DNA of 45,128 nucleotides from positions 1 to 45,128 of the forward strand of contig DATLZA010000107.1 in the NCBI GenBank assembly GCA_035574235.1, written 5' to 3'. Shown one piece after another: positions 42,327-45,128 of the stretch (the stretch's first letter is position 1; each line of letters begins with the position of its first letter). The notes below the pieces were generated by a model that saw nothing but the letters and a program-made list of their open reading frames with translations, was not told the origin of the DNA and ran no database searches. Made by a program: the position numbers and the translations under genes. This DNA is from Planctomycetota bacterium (lineage in GTDB: Bacteria > Planctomycetota > MHYJ01 > JACPRB01).

Positions 42327-43411
42327 TCCCTCTGGTCTGCCCCCGCTGCGGCGCGGACCTGCGCGAGTCCGGGGCCCGCCTCCGCTGCTCCTGCGGCTCC
42401 TATCCCGTGGTCGAGGGCATCCCCCTCCTCACCGACGCGGCACGGGATCGCGAGTTCTCGCTGGGCGAACTTCTCGCCCTCCACCGGCCGCCCCCCCGGA
42501 CCCGCGCGGGAGCCTTCCTGCGGAGGCTTTTTCCGGGAACCGCGCGCCTGGCCCGCGCCGCCGCCCGCCGCGAAACCCGGTTCATCGATCTCGTCGCCCG
42601 CCTCGGGCGCGCCTCGGATCTCGATTACTTCCGGTACCGCTTCAGCGACCCGAGCTACATCGCCGCCCTGGCGTTCCTGGCGCCCCTCCGCGAAGGCCCG
42701 GTCCTCGACCTCTGCTGCGGCGCCGGCCACGTGACCCGCGCCCTGAGCCGCAAACTTCCCGGAGCCGCCGTCGTCGGGCTCGACCTCAACTTCGCGCTCC
42801 TTTACCTCGCCCGCCGATTCGTCGCCCCCGAGGCGATCCTCGTCTGCGCCGACGCGGCCGGAAAACTGCCTTTCCGGGACGGCGCCTTCGCCGCCGCCGT
42901 CTGCGCGGACGGCTTCTACTTCCTCCACGACCGCCTCCGGGCCGCCCGCGAGCTCCTGCGCGTGGCCCGCGGACCGGTGCTCGTGCCGCATCTCCAGGAT
43001 CCCGCCTTCCAGGGCCCCTCCGTGCAGCCTCCCCTCGCCTCCGCGCGGATTCTGGATCTCTTCCGGGAACGCTCGCCGAGCCTTCATTCGGAGCGGCGGA
43101 TCCTCGAGCGGTTTCTCGCGGAGCGCGTCCTGGATCTCTCCGGACCCGGACCCCATCCGGACGAGGCCGTCTCCCTGGCGGCGGGGGTCGATCCCCGCCT
43201 CTATCCGGAGGCCGACTTCTTCACCGGCGGCCGCTCGATCAACCCGATCTACGACGTTCGCGACGAAGGAGACGCTCTTTCGCTCGCCGCGCGGCGGCCG
43301 CACCCGTTTCTGCCCCCGACGCTCCGCGTCGAGCGCCGGAAGGTCGCCGAGGGGGACCCGGAACTCGCCCGGAAATTCGTCCTCCTCGATCTCCCGCCGA
43401 ACTACGCCTGA
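42323..43411 (+). CDS. Class I methyltransferase with N-terminal zinc ribbon
   Basis: A 362-residue protein. Residues 6-32 form a Trm112-like zinc ribbon (CPRCGADL, then CSCGSYPVVEGIPLL). A SAM-binding Rossmann domain follows with VLDLCCGAGHVTRAL (motif I) and VVGLDLNFALLYLARRF, then DAAGKLPFRDGAFAAAVC, as in UbiE/Methyltransf_11 members. The last 100 residues are less conserved. Substrate unknown. The ATG overlaps the previous stop, and its 3' end overlaps the convergent deacetylase-like gene by 10 bases. Confidence 0.88.
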   Translation: MIPLVCPRCGADLRESGARLRCSCGSYPVVEGIPLLTDAARDREFSLGELLALHRPPPRTRAGAFLRRLFPGTARLARAAARRETRFIDLVARLGRASDLDYFRYRFSDPSYIAALAFLAPLREGPVLDLCCGAGHVTRALSRKLPGAAVVGLDLNFALLYLARRFVAPEAILVCADAAGKLPFRDGAFAAAVCADGFYFLHDRLRAARELLRVARGPVLVPHLQDPAFQGPSVQPPLASARILDLFRERSPSLHSERRILERFLAERVLDLSGPGPHPDEAVSLAAGVDPRLYPEADFFTGGRSINPIYDVRDEGDALSLAARRPHPFLPPTLRVERRKVAEGDPELARKFVLLDLPPNYA

Positions 43412-44376
43412 GTCGCGCCGGCGGCCCGCGCCAGAAGGTCCGCCGTCCGGGCCACCCAAAGCTCGCCCGCGCGGTACCGCCGGGCCACGTCCTCGAGCGC
43501 CCGAAGACCCGCCGCCAGGCGCTCCGGCGTCTCGTCCCGCGAGGGTCCGATGTGAAGATAGACCACCATCGCTCCGCGCGAGGCGACCAGCCGATCGAGC
43601 GTTTCCGCGCTCAAGATCTCCGGGAGGAGCGAAATCGTGTCCCGTCTCCATCGGCCGTAGCGCAGAAAAGTCAGGACCTCGCGCCCGTCCCGGAGCCGCG
43701 CGGGACGCAGAAGGGCGTTCCCCGGATAAGGCTCCACGCCCAGGCGGCGCACGGCCGACGTCCCCAGAAAGTGCGCCCAGCGGGCCAGCCGGCGCTTCCC
43801 GGACGTCGCGTCCGGACAGGCGCGGTAATACTCGGCGGGCGTCGCTTCCCGGTCCTGGCCGACGAGGGGCGTCAGCACGCTCGGCCAGACGAATCGGATT
43901 CCGTACGCCGCGGCCAGATCCGCCAGATAGGCGGGCGAGCCCGGCACATCCCCCTGGGCGCCGGGACGCAGGAGGTTCTGGACGTTCTCCGGCCCGCCGT
44001 GGTTGGTCCAGACCGAAAGGCGGATCCCGTCGGCGGCCAGCGCGTCGAACGCGCGGGCGGCCAGCTCCCGCGTGCAGGGGGACGCGGGGCCGAAGTCTCC
44101 GAGGCCGTGAAGGCTGTCGATCCAGCCCCGCCGCCACGCTTCACGGAGGGCGTCGCGGTCTCCGTCGAGATACGCCGCCTGAGGCGGCGCGGCGGGATTG
44201 CGCGAGTAGACGAACATCGAGGAAGCCACGGGAAGTCCGAGCGCGGGGCCCCAGGGAGTGCGCCCGTCCCCGGCCCAATACCCCAGGACCTCCTCGAGGC
44301 GGCGGGCGGTGCAGCCGTCGCAGTCGATCGAAAGCGCCAGGGCGGCGCGATAGGGAGCCGGGCAGGGGAAAGCCAT
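43402..44376 (-). CDS. Polysaccharide deacetylase-like (NodB-type fold) protein
   Basis: A 324-residue cytoplasmic protein whose fold resembles NodB/glycoside hydrolase-deacetylase barrels: ALALSIDCDGCTARRL near the start carries the Asp pair region, and SLHGLGDFG and LSVWTNHGGPENV provide His-containing motifs. The classical H-X3-H metal motif is not clear, so activity may differ. The start at 44376 is preferred over ATG 44400 because a TATACT element lies 9 bases before it and the alternative overlaps the divergent gene. Family assignment is tentative. Confidence 0.72.
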   Translation of the reverse strand: MAFPCPAPYRAALALSIDCDGCTARRLEEVLGYWAGDGRTPWGPALGLPVASSMFVYSRNPAAPPQAAYLDGDRDALREAWRRGWIDSLHGLGDFGPASPCTRELAARAFDALAADGIRLSVWTNHGGPENVQNLLRPGAQGDVPGSPAYLADLAAAYGIRFVWPSVLTPLVGQDREATPAEYYRACPDATSGKRRLARWAHFLGTSAVRRLGVEPYPGNALLRPARLRDGREVLTFLRYGRWRRDTISLLPEILSAETLDRLVASRGAMVVYLHIGPSRDETPERLAAGLRALEDVARRYRAGELWVARTADLLARAAGATQA

Positions 44377-44384
44377 TTCCGGGG

Positions 44385-44391
44385 TAGTATA
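44385..44391. promoter_or_regulatory. Overlapping back-to-back -10 elements
   Basis: TAGTAT on the plus strand (44385-44390) and TATACT on the minus strand (44386-44391) share five bases. Each lies 8-9 bases before the start codon of the gene it faces, implying divergent leaderless transcripts. Good -35 hexamers were not seen on either side. Confidence 0.42.
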
Positions 44392-44398
44392 TCCCCGC

Positions 44399-45128
44399 AT
44401 GGACGAACCGCGCTGTGCGCTCTGCGGAGGCCGGGACGCCCCGCCCCATCACGAGGAGGCGGGCTGCACCTACCGGCGCTGCGCGCGCTGCGGGCTCGTC
44501 TTCCTGTGGCCGCTTCCGTCGGCGGAAGACCTGGAACGCCTCTACGAGGAGGAAGCGGGCGCCACGTTTCACCACGCGGCGGAAATCCGCGCGGCCTACG
44601 AGAAGCGGCTCGAGGCCCGGCTGCGCCTGGCCGTCGTGCAGCGCGCCCTCCGCGCGGCCCCCGAACGCTCGGCCCTCGAAGTCGGCTGCGGGGCGGGGTA
44701 TCTGCTCGACGAGCTCCGCCGCTGCGGCTGGCGCGTGGCGGGGACCGAGGCGGCGGAGGCCTACGTCCGGTTCGCCCGCGAGCGCCTCGGCCTGGACGTG
44801 CGCCGGGAACGCCCGCCGGGCCGGTTCGGCGCGGTGCTGCTCTTCAACGTCCTCAGCCACGTGCCGGACCCCGCCGGGGAATTCGCCCGCTGCCGCGAAG
44901 GACTTCTGCCCGGAGGCGTTCTGGCGCTCGAAACCGGCAACGCCGCCGAGGTGCCTCCCGGGCGGGTCGGCCCCTTCGGGGCGCCCGAGCACGTCTGGCA
45001 TTTCTCGGAATCGACCCTCCGGACGCTCCTCGAGCGCGCGGGCTTCCGCGATGTGCGGGTGCGCCGCTTCAACGTCGAGTGGCAGCGCGGCGCGCTGCGG
45101 CGGCTGGGGGCCCGGCGGCGGGTCCCGC
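44399..45128 (+). CDS. Class I methyltransferase with N-terminal zinc finger (3' part cut by window edge)
   Basis: The first 243 residues of a methyltransferase; the frame is open at the end of the window. An N-terminal zinc-binding part (CALCGG, then CTYRRCARCGLVFLWPLP) is followed by a SAM-binding domain with LEVGCGAGYLLDEL (motif I), GTEAAEAYVRFAR and LLFNVLSHVPDPAGEF (motif IV), and a Pro-Glu-His-Val-Trp segment typical of Methyltransf_23/UbiG-like enzymes acting in surface-polysaccharide or natural-product clusters. The start lies 8 bases after a TAGTAT element and without a Shine-Dalgarno. Substrate unknown. Confidence 0.9.
   Translation, partial: MDEPRCALCGGRDAPPHHEEAGCTYRRCARCGLVFLWPLPSAEDLERLYEEEAGATFHHAAEIRAAYEKRLEARLRLAVVQRALRAAPERSALEVGCGAGYLLDELRRCGWRVAGTEAAEAYVRFARERLGLDVRRERPPGRFGAVLLFNVLSHVPDPAGEFARCREGLLPGGVLALETGNAAEVPPGRVGPFGAPEHVWHFSESTLRTLLERAGFRDVRVRRFNVEWQRGALRRLGARRRVP

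Noticed and set aside
1-45128. Genome-wide reassignment of TGA to a sense codon
   Set aside because: Most genes here end at TGA at correct family lengths, and many starts overlap TGA stops. Only two frames contain internal TGA.
1-45128. CRISPR arrays, insertion sequences, rRNA or tRNA genes
   Set aside because: No regularly spaced repeats, transposase motifs or structured RNA signatures were found by reading.

Overview
The window is about 45 kb of very GC-rich, densely packed bacterial chromosome. Long overlapping open frames on the opposite strand are mostly composition artefacts. Several features point to the Planctomycetota or a near relative: an overlapping ECF-like sigma factor/Ser-Thr kinase pair, a free-standing SWIB-domain protein, a lipoprotein sulfatase, HEAT-repeat proteins and two outer-membrane barrels ending in Arg-Phe. 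This placement is an inference; no rRNA or tRNA gene was found to confirm it.

Layout. 1-1445: a truncated kinase and its sigma factor. 1589-2710: a thioredoxin-like gene interrupted by an in-frame UGA that reads best as selenocysteine, with a bacterial SECIS-like hairpin just downstream. 2829-13696: a compact F-type (Tra) type IV secretion locus in two divergent arms. The minus arm carries a pilin, a VKOR-thioredoxin fusion, TraK, TraB, TraV, TraC and the TraG N-terminal part. The plus arm carries TraL, a 43-residue membrane peptide, TraE, a TraW/TrbC-like protein, TraU, a TraD-type coupling ATPase and an unknown membrane protein. No relaxase, TraF, TraH, TraN or integrase is visible. 13752-18586: a glycosyltransferase facing a CDP-3,6-dideoxyhexose operon (rfbF, rfbG, a reductase, rfbH). 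18634-22882: a lipoprotein, a barrel protein, an MFS transporter and a regulator joining a LacI-type DNA-binding domain to a PilZ domain.

23068-29956: SWIB protein, a coiled-coil exported protein, a Ski2-like helicase, a second barrel, a large secreted PHP-like protein and a HEAT-repeat protein. 30024-30808: a nucleotidyltransferase-fold protein with a small overlapping partner. 30864-36112: rnc, mfd and a sulfatase in one operon. 36333-39735: a subtilisin-like lipoprotein whose frame contains a TGA, an FAD oxidoreductase and fmt. 39855-45128: a sodium-coupled transporter with a very small partner subunit, two zinc-ribbon methyltransferases and a deacetylase-like protein.

How it fits together. 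The Tra genes form two translationally coupled operons, almost every junction being an ATGA or GTGA overlap, which together encode a core channel, pilus parts, two ATPases and a disulfide-forming enzyme. The rfb genes make a nucleotide-activated dideoxy sugar for surface polysaccharide. Several genes without a Shine-Dalgarno sequence have a -10 hexamer 8-9 bases before the start codon, which suggests leaderless mRNAs. The points most worth following are the selenoprotein, the relaxase-less secretion locus and the LacI-PilZ regulator.
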